This document shows, piece after piece, positions 25,523 to 36,641 of a DNA stretch of 64,000 bases; position 1 is the first letter of the stretch; the number at the start of each line of letters is the position of its first letter. Made by a program: the position numbers and the translations under genes. This DNA comes from Kitagawia praeruptora (taxonomy: Eukaryota > Streptophyta > Magnoliopsida > Apiales > Apiaceae), in the NCBI GenBank assembly GCA_037693485.1, contig CM075348.1, forward strand, positions 17,094,501 to 17,158,500. Reading direction: 5' to 3'. The notes below the pieces were generated by a model that ran no database searches, was not told where the DNA came from, and worked only from the letters and a program-made list of their open reading frames with translations.

Positions 25523-26319
25523 CTACACATGCGGAAGTATTTATAACATTTATTTGCATAGAAATCCTAATTAATCATGCATATATTTCAAGAAAAATAA
25601 GAGAATTACCTTGAATGCTTTTCGGCAACAGCTATGACCTTCAAAATTAGCCCTTGTTCTTCTCCTTGCAATCACCCCTCAGTATGTGGAGTGCTCTAAT
25701 GGTATCCACCAAGAAATTTGATAAAGGAAGAAAAGAGAGAATAATTTGGCTGATATTGATTAAATGCAAGAAACTCTTTTTGCAAATGGTTTTGTTGTGT
25801 ATCTGAAATCTGGAGAACCATGCTATTTATAGAGAAACCTTAGTTGAGGTTTCTTGACTTTAAGCATTATTTAAATTAATTAATCTTTATTAATTAATCA
25901 ATTAATCATTAAAACTCTTTTAATGATCAAAACATGTTCATCATTGATTTCATTTAAAACAATTCTCTCTATATATTTAATATCTCAGATTAAATATATA
26001 ATTATTACATTAAGAACTTTTCTTAATATTTATAATTAATTAAATCATATTTAATTAATTATTCAATTATTTATTTCTAAAATAAATAATTATTAGCCAA
26101 AATAATTTTTCTTCATCTTTAACAATATTTCCTTTTATGGTGTGACCCTTTAGGTTCATAATTATGTCGGTAGTAGAAATAAATAATAATAAACTATTTA
26201 TTATTATTTATACGAATTACAATTAATTCGTTAAAAATAATTATCGTTATAATTAAATTCATTCTACATCGTGAGTGATACTTTTGAAGGTATATCGCGA
26301 CTATCCGAATAATATGAAT
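25523..26319. other. AT-rich repeat fragment, probably an LTR or UTR piece
   Basis: The Tat pol sequence stops sharply at 25522 and this 0.8-kb block begins. On the minus strand it has a TATA-like CTATAAATAGCA (about 25822-25833) with GA-rich sequence beyond it, which suggests promoter or leader sequence of a minus-strand retroelement. TTAATTAA-type blocks fill 25870-26060. No ORF is present and no terminal repeats or target duplication could be assigned. Confidence 0.35.
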
Positions 26320-26352
26320 TCCGAGGACGGAATCCTTTTAAGGAGGGAAGAC
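26320..26352 (+). mobile_element. Stub of gypsy element C internal region with polypurine tract
   Basis: These 33 bases (TTCCGAGGACGG... AAGGAGGGAAGAC) match 31900-31932, the sequence that precedes the 3' LTR of element C. A polypurine tract directly before the left-hand LTR means that this LTR was once a 3' LTR, so the structure is a remnant of a tandem LTR-internal-LTR-internal-LTR array. Confidence 0.8.
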
Positions 26353-27099
26353 TGTAATATCCGCGATTTTTTCGAATAATTTTTTTTTCTCTTCCTACTC
26401 GATATTTAATTTTAATTAAGAGTGATGCACTAATATATTTTAATTAGCGCATTTTTGATAAATTTTAAAATTTTATATATTCATATGGAAGTAAATATTA
26501 TTTAATATTTATTTATTTATATTTATTTGGTTTTATTAAAATTAGGAAATTTAGGAAAAATAAGATTTTAATTTTGGATCGAATTTATTTTTAGAAACGA
26601 AATTAAAGTTTCGTTTTAATTAGCCAGCAGGGAGGAAACGAATCCTTTTCACCAAATATTTCACTAATCATGACCATTATTTCCTGCACTTATTTTGTCC
26701 CCCACGTTTATACATTTTTTCAATTCCACTAACAGAAAACAGGCCTCTTTTCCCGGAATGATTCCACCATTTTATTATTTTAATTCCCCAACTTTGGACT
26801 CCTTCATTATTAATAGAAACCGGCCATTATTTTTTTAAAAAAACACAGAACCCATATACACGAAAACAGATTCACATAACTGAGACATTATTTTCATATC
26901 TACAAACCAAAGTTTGACCATGCATATATTACATACGATCAAAACAGAGCACAATCAAGTAGTTATCTCCATTTAAATTCCATTTTCTGTATTTGTCAAT
27001 TCCTGGTTGTGCGTTTTGTGTTGTGGTTTGGGTTCGAATTGGTGTTGATTGTTTCGATATGGGTGTTGGTTGTGTACCGATGGTGGTGGCGGCTGTGGT

Positions 27100-27760
27100 T
27101 AATCAGAGGGGGAGAGTGATATTGATAAGAGAGATGCGAGAGAGGAGCAAGGAGTGAGGGAGATAGAGAGGTACGGGCAGAGAGAGATGGGAGCGGAGAG
27201 AAGTGATGAGAGTGGAGGTTGTCGTTTTGTTGTCGGAGAAAAGAGAAGAGGGTGGAGGTCGTGGTGAAGGAGGGTGGTCGGAAGTCGAGAGAGGCGAGGG
27301 CGGAGAGAGTGAGATAAGGTCGGGAGAGAGATTGAATTGGAGTAAAGGGGGAAGGATGGTTGTGTTGTTGGTGTTGGTCGGAGAGGGAGAGTAGGACGAG
27401 AGAGAGAGATTGATGGAAAGAGAGGAGTTGATTGTTGTTGACGATGGAGGAATAAGGAGATAGAGGGGGAGTTGTGGGGGTGTTTGTGTGCAGTGGTGGA
27501 GGTTTGAATGGAGAGAGTAATAGAGAGTGGAGGGTGAAATCGAGAGAGATGTGAGGGAGATAGAGAGGGGTGGTCGGAGAGATGGAGTCAGAGAGAGAGA
27601 GAGAGAGAGATAGAGCGGGAGAGATTATGGTGAGATCGAAGAAGAGAGATTAAGCGAGAGGTTGAGAGATTGAGTGAGGAATGAGCAGCGGGAGAGAGGA
27701 GAGATGTGTGCGAGATGGAGACAGTCGAGAGAGGTAGCAGGGGAGGGGTAGCGGCGCGTG
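27100..27760 (+). repeat. Purine-rich (GA) tract in LTR C
   Basis: Nearly unbroken GAGAGA/GGTGG-type sequence on the plus strand, including a (GA)n run at about 27590-27612. The copy in the second LTR is at 32690-33350, where the (GA)n run is longer (about 33174-33200). The opposite strand reads as a Ser/Leu/His-rich ORF, which has no homolog I recognise and is best explained by the CT repeat. Confidence 0.85.
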
Positions 27761-29439
27761 GTGGTGGCGTGTGATGGTGGGGAAGAAAATGTGGGACCCA
27801 CGTAGCTGTTACAGTTAGATGATAATAAAACGATACAAAACGATATAGCTTTAATAAAAAGATTGATGATCGGGATTTAATTATTTGGTAAATTATTTAA
27901 AACAGTTAGTTATAAATAATTTAATAAAATGGTTAAAATTAGATTAAAATAGGATAAATGAAATAGATATTTGGATTGATTAATAGAGAGTATTTTATTA
28001 AAATAGACTTAATGAAATTAGAGAAATTAGAAATTAGTGAGAGTAATATTTATGGATTTAATGAGGATTAATTGTGTCTTGAGGATTTATTTATTTAATT
28101 TGAGGATTAATTATTGTCTCGAGGATTTATTTATTTAAATTAAGGATTAATTGTTGTTTCGAGGATTAGTTGGTTAATTATGTTTCTTTATCGTGAGTAA
28201 GATAATTGTTTGAGGATTATTTATTGATTGAGTTTTTATATATGATGTCAATGATATTATTTTAGAGGATAGATATTTAGCATTTTCGGATTATTTTAAT
28301 TAACCGGATTATTTTAGACTAAAATCGGATTATTATTAATTTATTATTTGTGAGATTTAAAAATAGAAAAGGTTTCGCGTAAAAATATTGAGTTTTGGAA
28401 TTATTTGAGGAACCATTTTGGGGTAGGATTTCGGATGAGTTAGGAGACTCGTTTGGAAGAATTTAAAGAACGAAAGTTGTAGATATGCAAGGTACTCTAT
28501 AAAGGTGAATAGAAGTTGATTGAAAGGTGATCAGAAGTTGAGTTAATAATAGCTGAACTAGGCCCGAGAAGGTGAAATGCCTGAGAAACCAGAGACGCGG
28601 AGCAAGTTGGAGTATCGTACCGCAGAACCAGGCAAGTTTATTTATGTATACTCTATCATTCAGAGTATCTGTATTTTTCAATATATGAAATGTCTTGAAT
28701 AGATTTAAATCCATAATTGTAAGTTTACTAATTCGTACTCCATCGTTCGGAGTATTTATATTTTTTTGAATATGCTGATTAAGTTTTCGCTATACAAAAA
28801 TCGAGATTCTTTCTAGTGGTTTATATCAGATTTTATTCATGCAATCTACATACATATATATTATTATACGAGGTGTTGATATTATTATACGAGGTGTTGA
28901 AATTATTATATGAGGTGTTGAAATTTATTTCATGAGTTTGTCCATATTGTTGGGACTTCTATTGAAATACTTCATTCGTATTCGTAAAAGAGATGATAAA
29001 GATATATTTAATTATATTTTCATACTACAAAATATTTATATTTAAGAGTGGGGTTATATATATTTATATAAATATAAAGTAAGTTGTGATTTATTGCTTC
29101 TAAAAGCAAAAGTGACCGGAGTAACGCACCGGCCCAAACGGTTACATATAAAGGGTGAAGGGCCGAGAAAGACGGCTCATCCTTCTGAGAAGTTTTATTT
29201 GGGTGGTTCGAGACGTCGACCATCCTTTCTATCGATAGAATTGAGAAGTGACAATGGATTGATCATCCATTACTTGAGAAGGCGTTATGAGCAGAAATCC
29301 AATCTTTGACATCCTAACGGTTAACCGATGCCTTTGTGGTTCTGTTAACTAGAGGGTTGATCTGAGCAGTTGGTAAATTTTATTTATTCAAATCAATTGA
29401 GCAGTTCTGAGGAGTTATTGAGTTATATGAGAAGTATTT

Positions 29440-29630
29440 TGAGAAGTTATTGAGATGTATTTATTCTTTCATACGAGTAGTATTTTGAGAAGTTATTAAG
29501 AAATATTTATTCTTTCATATGAGTAGTATTTTGAGAAGTTATTGAGATGTATTTATTCTTTCATATGAGTAGTATTTTGAGAAGTTATTGAGATATGTTT
29601 ATTCTTTCATATGAGTAGTATTTCGAGAAT
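29440..29630. repeat. 46-bp tandem repeat in LTR C
   Basis: Four copies with a period of 46 bases; ATTCTTTCAT recurs at 29463, 29509, 29555 and 29601, each followed by (C/T)GAGTAGTATTT. The second LTR has the same array at about 35025-35215. Confidence 0.9.
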
Positions 29631-29654
29631 TATAAAAATTTTTGAGTTGATCTC

Positions 29655-30472
29655 GAAGTTCTATAGAGCGGCTATCCGTCCTGCGATGTTGTATGGTTCG
29701 GAGTGTTGGGCGGCGAAGAAGGCCCTCGAGAGCAAGTTGGAAGCAGCGGAAATGAGGATGTTGCGGTGGTCCTGTGGCCGCACGATGTTTGATAAAATCC
29801 CGAATGTAGTTTTTAGGAGCGAGTTGGAGGTGGCGCCTCTTTCTACGAAAGTTAGGGAAGGGAGGCTGAGATGGTTCGGCCATGTTCGTAGGAGGCGTCC
29901 GGAAGCCCCGGTGAGGAGGGTCGAGAGTCTTTCGGTTGTTGGGGTGAGGAGGAGAGGCAGACCGAGGAGGACGTGGGAAGATCAGCTCAGGATGGATCTG
30001 AAGGCCCTTAACTTGGAGGAGAACGCGACCGCTGATAGGAGTTATTGGAGGCGCCAGATTAGAGTAGTGGATTCTCTTCTAGGGAGTGGTTCTGTGGTTG
30101 AGAGCCTCAGACTAGGGTTCTCGCGGTTAGCGTTAGCTTAGAAGCTTGGCTTTTCGTCCTCATATTGTCATCTGTTTTCTGATTTTTACAGGCGCGGAGA
30201 GCTCGACCAGAGGTCTACCGAGATCAGGAGGGGAGTGCACACTGCCCGAGCAGGTAAGTCCCATGAGATCCAGACCGTGGGCCCAGGTTTGGTCGATTAC
30301 TTTACCCATCCGTGTTTTAAATTCACATTGTTCTGTGGTGCACTAAGCCGGGGGTCTTCACGGAAACAGCCTCCCTATTAAAAGTAGGGGTATGGTCTGC
30401 GTACATCTCACCCTCCCCAGACCCTGCTTCATGCGGGATATACTGGGTATGTTTGGTTTGGTTTGGTTTTTT
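29655..30472 (+). mobile_element. RTE-clade LINE, 5'-truncated, with C-terminal ORF end
   Basis: Present in the left LTR of element C and absent from the right LTR, where GATCTCTTTCC is uninterrupted (about 35233). The open frame to 30141 gives the C-terminal end of a plant RTE-type reverse transcriptase protein: LYGSECWAAKK, EMRMLRWSCGRT, LRWFGHVRRR, GRPRRTWEDQLRMD. A 3' untranslated region follows with the characteristic GGTCTTCACGGAAACAGCC and GGTATGGTCTGCGTACATCT segments and a (TTTGG)n-like tail in place of poly(A), as is usual for RTE elements. Any target duplication is no more than 2 bases (TC). It is GC-rich against its surroundings. The fragment cannot act by itself. Confidence 0.9.
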
Positions 30473-30964
30473 CTTTCCAAAAATATATATTATAGAGTGG
30501 TAAAAACCATATTTTGGTCGAGTTTTTGTTGTATTATATGATATATATATATATATATACTTGCTGGGCATTCTTTGGCTCATACTTGCTATTTATATAT
30601 TATAAAACAGGGGTAATCAGAGCTGATTCTAGTACAGTGAACCGTGATTAAGGGAAAGGGAAGACAACTGATGCAGTGTGTTAACCTTATAGCATTTGAG
30701 AAGGGTGCAGACTGGGAAGGTGTTTGTATAATGTTTTGTTATCTAGTACTTTGGAGTTGTAATAGTATTTCGGAGATTCTGGGAAGTGAACTTGAGATGT
30801 AATATCTTCTGGATTTTAAGTACTTGTTCTAAGACTATAACCCGTGGAGTAAAAGATGGTGTGTACTATGAATATTATTGTAGATTATATTGTGAGCAGG
30901 TGATCGAATATTCCGCAAGAGATGTGACGACCTAGATTCCTGTAGGGGATTTGGGGGCGTTACA

Positions 30965-31209
30965 GTAATGGTATCAGAGCAGTAGGTTATAAATCTTAGA
31001 ACGAGTATAGGAGGAGTTATGACTATGTAAGAGCGAGTTTAGAAGCCAAGGAACCGATAGGTTTATATATAGTAGGATTTCAAGGAGTAGTGGAGTGGAG
31101 GCATGATGGCCATTAGTAGTAGTAGAATCAATTAGGACGAGGGAAACATGTATCCATGATTTATTTATTGGGTTAAATTTGAGTATATACAGTTATGTAT
31201 CCATAAATA

Positions 31210-31242
<33 letters not shown>

Positions 31243-31932
31243 CTGCATATATATATGTGTATATATATGAATATGTACAGATATGTACTATTTTGTTTTA
31301 ATAAATAAATATTTCATGGGTATGCAGTTTTATTAGATTAAACCATATTAGGATAAGTTGAATCGAGTGAGGCTCTGACTTTTGGAGAAGTATAGAAGAG
31401 ATAAATAGAGTTGATTTTATAGATGGAAGCAAAACAAGAAGAGTATGATGGTATTAGGTATAGATTTGGAGGAGGAAGGAGCTAGAAGATTTCAACAAGG
31501 AGTGAAACAATAGATTGGATATAATGATGCAGTGTTTTGATAAGGGACTATGTGATATGGGTAAATAAGTAGCCTTGGTAAAAGCTGAGAGTGAATTGAT
31601 TCAGGAGGATAAAGATGAGAATGAGGTATATATTTAATAATTAGTAAGAGAAAAAAATATGAGGAATTTTAAGTCGTAATTTAGATTTACTATTGAGGGT
31701 AAGGTGTATTTTGAGGATATTGTCAGGATAAGAATAAATGAAGAAAATGGGTATAAATAATGAGACGGTAAGAAAATAGACGGTATAGCATAAGAGTTTA
31801 TAAATGAGATATGGGGAGCATAAAGCTGGTAAAAAGGAATGAGAAGATAGTGGAGAGTGGAGTACAAAATAAGCAACCTTAGTTATTGCTTACGTTGCTT
31901 CCGAGGACGGAATCCTTTTAAGGAGGGAAGAC
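30965..31932 (+). mobile_element. Gypsy element C, internal region with primer site and gag relic
   Basis: Only 968 bases remain between the LTRs. The tRNA-iMet primer site TGGTATCAGAGC is at 30969-30980, five bases after the LTR, and the polypurine tract AAGGAGGGAAG is at 31920-31930. Around 31470-31625 a degenerate reading GARRFQQGVKQ and KAESELIQEDKDENE matches the Tekay gag seen at 37204-37431 (RRFQQGLKSW), so this is an internally deleted, non-autonomous relative. An (AT)n run lies at about 31210-31240. No intact ORF remains. Confidence 0.85.
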
Positions 31933-33167
31933 TGTAATATCCGCGATTTTTTCGAATAATTTTTTTTTTCTCTTCCTACTCGATATTTAATTTTAATTAA
32001 GAGTGATGCACTAATATATTTTAATTAGCGCATTTTTGATAAATTTTAAAATTTTATATATTCATATGGAAGTAAATATTATTTAATATTTATTTATTTA
32101 TATTTATTTGGTTTTATTAAAATTAGGAAATTTAGGAAAAATAAGATTTTAATTTTGGATCGAATTTATTTTTAGAAACGAAGTTAAAGTTTCGTTTTAA
32201 TTAGCCAGCAGGGAGGAAACGAATCCTTTTCACCAAATATTTCACTAATCATGACCATTATTTCCTGCACTTATTTTGTCCCCCACGTTTATACATTTTT
32301 TCAATTCCACTAACAGAAAACAGGCCTCTTTTCCCGGAATGATTCCACCATTTTATTATTTTAATTCCCCAACTTTTGACTCCTTCATTATTAATAGAAA
32401 TCGGCCATTATTTTTTTAAAAAAAACACAGAACCCATATACACGAAAACAGATTCACATAACTGAGACATTATTTTCATATCTACAAACCAAAGTTTGAC
32501 CATGCATATATTACATACGATCAAAACAGAGCACAATCAAGTAGTTATCTCCATTTAAATTCCATTTTCTGTATTTGTCAATTCCTGGTTGTGCGTTTTG
32601 TGTTGTGGTTTGGGTTCGAATTGGTGTTGATTGTTTCGATATGGGTGTTGGTTGTGTACCGATGGTGGTGGCTGCTGTGGTTAATCGGAGGGGGAGAGTG
32701 ATATTGATAAGAGAGATGCGAGAGAGGAGCAAGGAGTGAGGGAGATAGAGAGGTACGGGCAGAGAGAGATGAGAGCGGAGAGAAGTGAGGAGAGTGGAGG
32801 TTGTCGTTTTGTTGTCGGAGAAAAGAGAAGAGGGTGGAGGTCGTGGTGAAGGAGGGTGGTCGGAAGTCGAGAGAGGCGAGGGCGGAGAGAGTGAGATAAG
32901 GTCGGGAGAGAGATTGAATTGGAGTAAAGGGGGAAGGATGGTTGTGTTGTTGGTGTTGGTCGGAGAGGGAGAGTAGGACGAGAGAGAGAGATTGATGGAA
33001 AGAGAGGAGTTGATTGTTGTTGACGATGGAGGAATAAGGAGATAGAGGGAGAGTTGTGGGGGTGTTTGTGTGTAGTGGTGGAGGTTTGAATGGAGAGAGT
33101 AATAGAGAGTGGAGGGTGAAATCGAGAGAGATGTGAGGGAGATAGAGAGGGGTGGTCGGAGAGATGG

Positions 33168-33199
<32 letters not shown>

Positions 33200-35735
33200 C
33201 GGGAGAGATTATGGTGAGATCGAAGAAGAGAGATTAAGCGAGAGGTTGAGAGATTGAGTGAGGAATGAGCAGCGGGAGAGAGGAGAGATGTGTGCGAGAT
33301 GGAGACAGTCGAGAGAGGTAGCAGGGGAGGGGTAGCGGCGCGTGGTGGTGGCGTGTGATGGTGGGGAAGAAAATGTGGGACCCACATAGCTGTTACAGTT
33401 AGATGATAATAAAACGATACAAAACGATATAGCTTTAATAAAAAGATTGATGATCGAGATTTAATTATTTGGTAAATTATTTAAAACAGATAGTTATAAA
33501 TAATTTAATAAAATGGTTAAAATTAGATTAAAATAGGATAAATGAAATAGATATTTGGATTGATTAATAGAGAGTATTTTATTAAAATAGACTTAATTAA
33601 ATTAGAGAAATTAGAAATTAGTGAGAGTAATATTTATGGATTTAATGAGGATTAATTGTGTCTTGAGGATTTATTTATTTAATTTGAGGATTAATTATTG
33701 TCTCGAGGATTTATTTATTTAAATTAAGGATTAATTGTTGTTTCGAGGATTAGTTGGTTAATTATGTTTCTTTATCGTGAGTAAGATAATTGTTTGAGGA
33801 TTATTTATTGATTGAGTTTTTATATATGATGTCAATGGTATTATTTTAGAGGATAGATATTTAGCATTTTCGGATTATTTTAATTAACCGGATTATTTTA
33901 GACTAAAATCGGATTATTATTAATTTATTATTTGTGAGATTTAAAAATAGAAAAGGTTTCGCGTAAAAATATTGAGTTTTGGAATTATTTGAGGAACCAT
34001 TTTGGGGTAGGATTTCGGATGAGTTAGGAGACTCGTTTGGAAGAATTTAAAGAACGAAAGTTGTAGATATGCAAGGGTACTATATAAAGGTGAATAGAAG
34101 TTGATTGAAAGGTGATCAGAAGTTGAGTTAATAATAGCTGAACTAGGCCCGAGAAGGTGAAATGCCGGAGAAACCAGAGACGCGGAGCAAGTTGGAGTAT
34201 CGTACCGCAGAACCAGGCAAGTTTATTTATGTATACTCTATCGTTCAGAGTATCTGTATTTTTCAATATATGAAATGTCTTGAATAGATTTAAATCCATA
34301 ATTGTAAGTTTACTAATTCGTACTCCATCGTTCGGAGTATTTATATTTTTTTAAATATGCTGATTAAGTTTTCGCTATACAAAAATCGAGATTCTTTCTA
34401 GTGGTTTATATCAGATTTTATTCATGCAATCTACATACATATATATTATTATACGAGGTGTTGATATTATTATACGAGGTGTTGAAATTATTATATGAGG
34501 TGTTGAAATTTATTTCATGAGTTTGTCCATATTGTTGGGACTTCTATTGAAATACTTCATTCGTATTCGTAAAAGAGATGATAAAGATATATTTAATTAT
34601 ATTTTCATACTACAAAATATTTATATTTAAGAGTGGGGTTATATATATTTATATAAATATAAAGTAAGTTGTGATTTATTGCTTCTAAAAGCAAAAGTGA
34701 CCGGAGTAACGCACCGGCCCAAACGGTTACATATAAAGGGTGAAGGGCCGAGAAAGACGGCTCATCCTTCTGAGAAGTTTTATTTGGGTGGTTCGAGACG
34801 TCGACCATCCTTTCTATCGATAGAATTGAGAAGTGACAATGGATTAATCATCCATTACTTGAGAAGGCGTTATGAGCAGAAATCCAATCTTTGACATCCT
34901 AACGGTTAACCGATGCCTTTGTGATTCTGTTAACTAGAGGGTTGATATGAGCAGTTGGTAAATTTTATTTATTCAAATCAATTGAGCAGTTCTGAGGAGT
35001 TATTGAGTTATATGAGAAGTATTTTGAGAAGTTATTGAGATGTATTTATTCTTTCATACGAGTAGTATTTTGAGAAGTTATTAAGAAATATTTATTCTTT
35101 CATATGAGTAGTATTTTGAGAAGTTATTGAGATGTATTTATTCTTTCATATGAGTAGTATTTTGAGAAGTTATTGAGATATGTTTATTCTTTCATATGAT
35201 TAGTATTTCGAGAATTATAAAAATTTTTGAGTTGATCTCTTTCCAAAAATATATATTATAGAGTGGTAAAAACCATATTTGGGTCGAGTTTTTGTTGTAT
35301 TATATGATATATATATATATATATATATACTTGCTGGGCATTCTTTGGCTCATACTTGCTATTTATATATTATAAAACAGGGGTAATCAGAGCTGATTCT
35401 AGTACAGTGAACCGTGATTAAGGGAAAGGGAAGACAACTGATGCAGTGTGTTAACCTTATAGCATTTGAGAAGGGTGCAGACTGGGAAGGTGTTTGTATA
35501 ATGTTTTATTATCTAGTACTTTGGAGTTGTAATAGTATTTCGGAGATTCTGGGAAGTGAACTTGAGATGTAATATCTTCTGGATTTTTGAGTACTTGTTC
35601 TAAGACTATAACCCGTGGAGTAAAAGATGGTGTGTACTATGAATATTATTGTAGATTATATTGTGAGCAGGTGATCGAATATTCCGCAAGAGATGTGATG
35701 ACCTGGATTCCTGTAGGGGATTTGGGGGCGTTACA
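31933..35735 (+). mobile_element. Gypsy element C, right LTR
   Basis: 3,803 bases, starting TGTAATATCCGCG and ending GGGGGCGTTACA, lacking the LINE found in the left copy. It abuts Tekay pol at 35736 (CTGAC). There is no matching duplication at the left side because the left end of the structure is a recombinant. Internal repeats are as in the left LTR. Confidence 0.92.
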
Positions 35736-36641
35736 CTGACCTTAAGTCAAATTATGAAAAACTTGTTGCTCCTTTCAATTGATCAAAAAGATCATTAATC
35801 CTTGGTAATGGATACTTGTTCTTGATTGTCAACTTATTCAATTCCCTATAATCAATACACAACCTCATACTCCCGTCTTTCTTCTTCACAAACAAAACTG
35901 GAGCTCCCCACGGAGAAGAACTAGGTCTAATAACTCCCTTATCTAACAATTCTTGCAGCTGAGTTGCTAACTCTTTCATCTCTGTCGGGGCCATACGGTA
36001 AGGTGCTTTGGAAACTGGTTAAGTGCCTGGAGCTAAATCGATAGAAAACTCAATCTGCCTACCTGGGGGTAAACCCGGTAACTCATCCGGAAACACATCA
36101 GGAAATTCATTAACAACAGGGATCTCTTCCAATTCCGGTACTTCTTTACTCTTGTCTACAACATACGCGATATACGCTTCACATCCATGCTTCATCATTC
36201 TCCTTGCTTGCATCATTGTTAGAAACAAGTTATCTTCCTTTGTCCTTTAAAGATCACTTTCTTCCCTTTTGAAGTCCTTAGAACTACTTTCTTATCCTTA
36301 CAATTAATTTGCGCATTATGCTTAACCAACCAATCCATACCTAAGATCATATCAAAATCTCCGAACTGAAAAGGTAATAACGGAATTGGGAAAATATAAC
36401 CTTTTATGCTAACCTCACAGTTGGGACAAACTTGACTTACTTTCACTTGCTCTTGATTTGCTAACACTATGTCTAACACGCCTTCTAGATTCACAACTTC
36501 ACAACCCAACTTATGCACCAAATCTCTAGATATAAAAGATCTAGTAGCACTAGTATCAATTAACACTTTCACAATAGTAGAATTTACAAGGAGCGTACCT
36601 GCTACAACCTCTGAACTCTGGACTGCATATTTCATATTCAT
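35736..36641 (-). pseudogene. Tekay protease and reverse transcriptase N-terminal part
   Basis: Minus-strand continuation of the Tekay gag-pol. From 36641 down: a retropepsin-like domain whose active site reads LIDTSATRSFIS, so the usual Gly after Asp-Ser/Thr is replaced and the protease is probably dead; the flap and second half continue to LGMDWLVKHNAQIN. After a frameshift near 36235 comes the linker VPVVNEFPDVFPDELPGLPP-like sequence and the first RT blocks (MKELATQLQELLDKGVIRP, APVLFVKKKDGSMRLCIDY, RELNKLTIKNKYPLPRIND). Stops interrupt at about 36018 and, as S*FDLRS, at about 35750. The reading is cut at 35736 by element C, before the catalytic YVDD block. Confidence 0.9.

Larger units (their letters stand above)
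26353..30964 (+). mobile_element. Gypsy element C, left LTR (with nested RTE LINE)
   Basis: LTR starting TGTAATATCCGCG and ending GGGGGCGTTACA. Without the LINE insertion (about 29655-30472) it is about 3.8 kb and matches 31933-35735 nearly throughout. It contains a 650-base GA-rich stretch (27100-27760), short tandem repeats of TTATTATACGAGGTGTTGA (28858-28925), a 46-bp tandem repeat (29440-29630) and, near its 3' end, the TGGGCATTCTTTGGCTCA hairpin motif (about 30566-30583) that recurs in the other gypsy LTRs here. Long ORFs in the GA-rich part are composition artefacts. Confidence 0.9.

Noticed and set aside
29611..30141. 176-codon ORF as a host gene
   Set aside because: GSECWAAKK, RLRWFGHVRR and the 3' untranslated segment identify it as an RTE LINE end, and it is missing from the twin LTR.
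32578..33387. Long minus-strand ORF (269 codons) in the right LTR of element C
   Set aside because: It reads the CT-rich strand of a GA repeat, is rich in Ser, Leu, His and Pro, and the same region in the left LTR is broken by stops.
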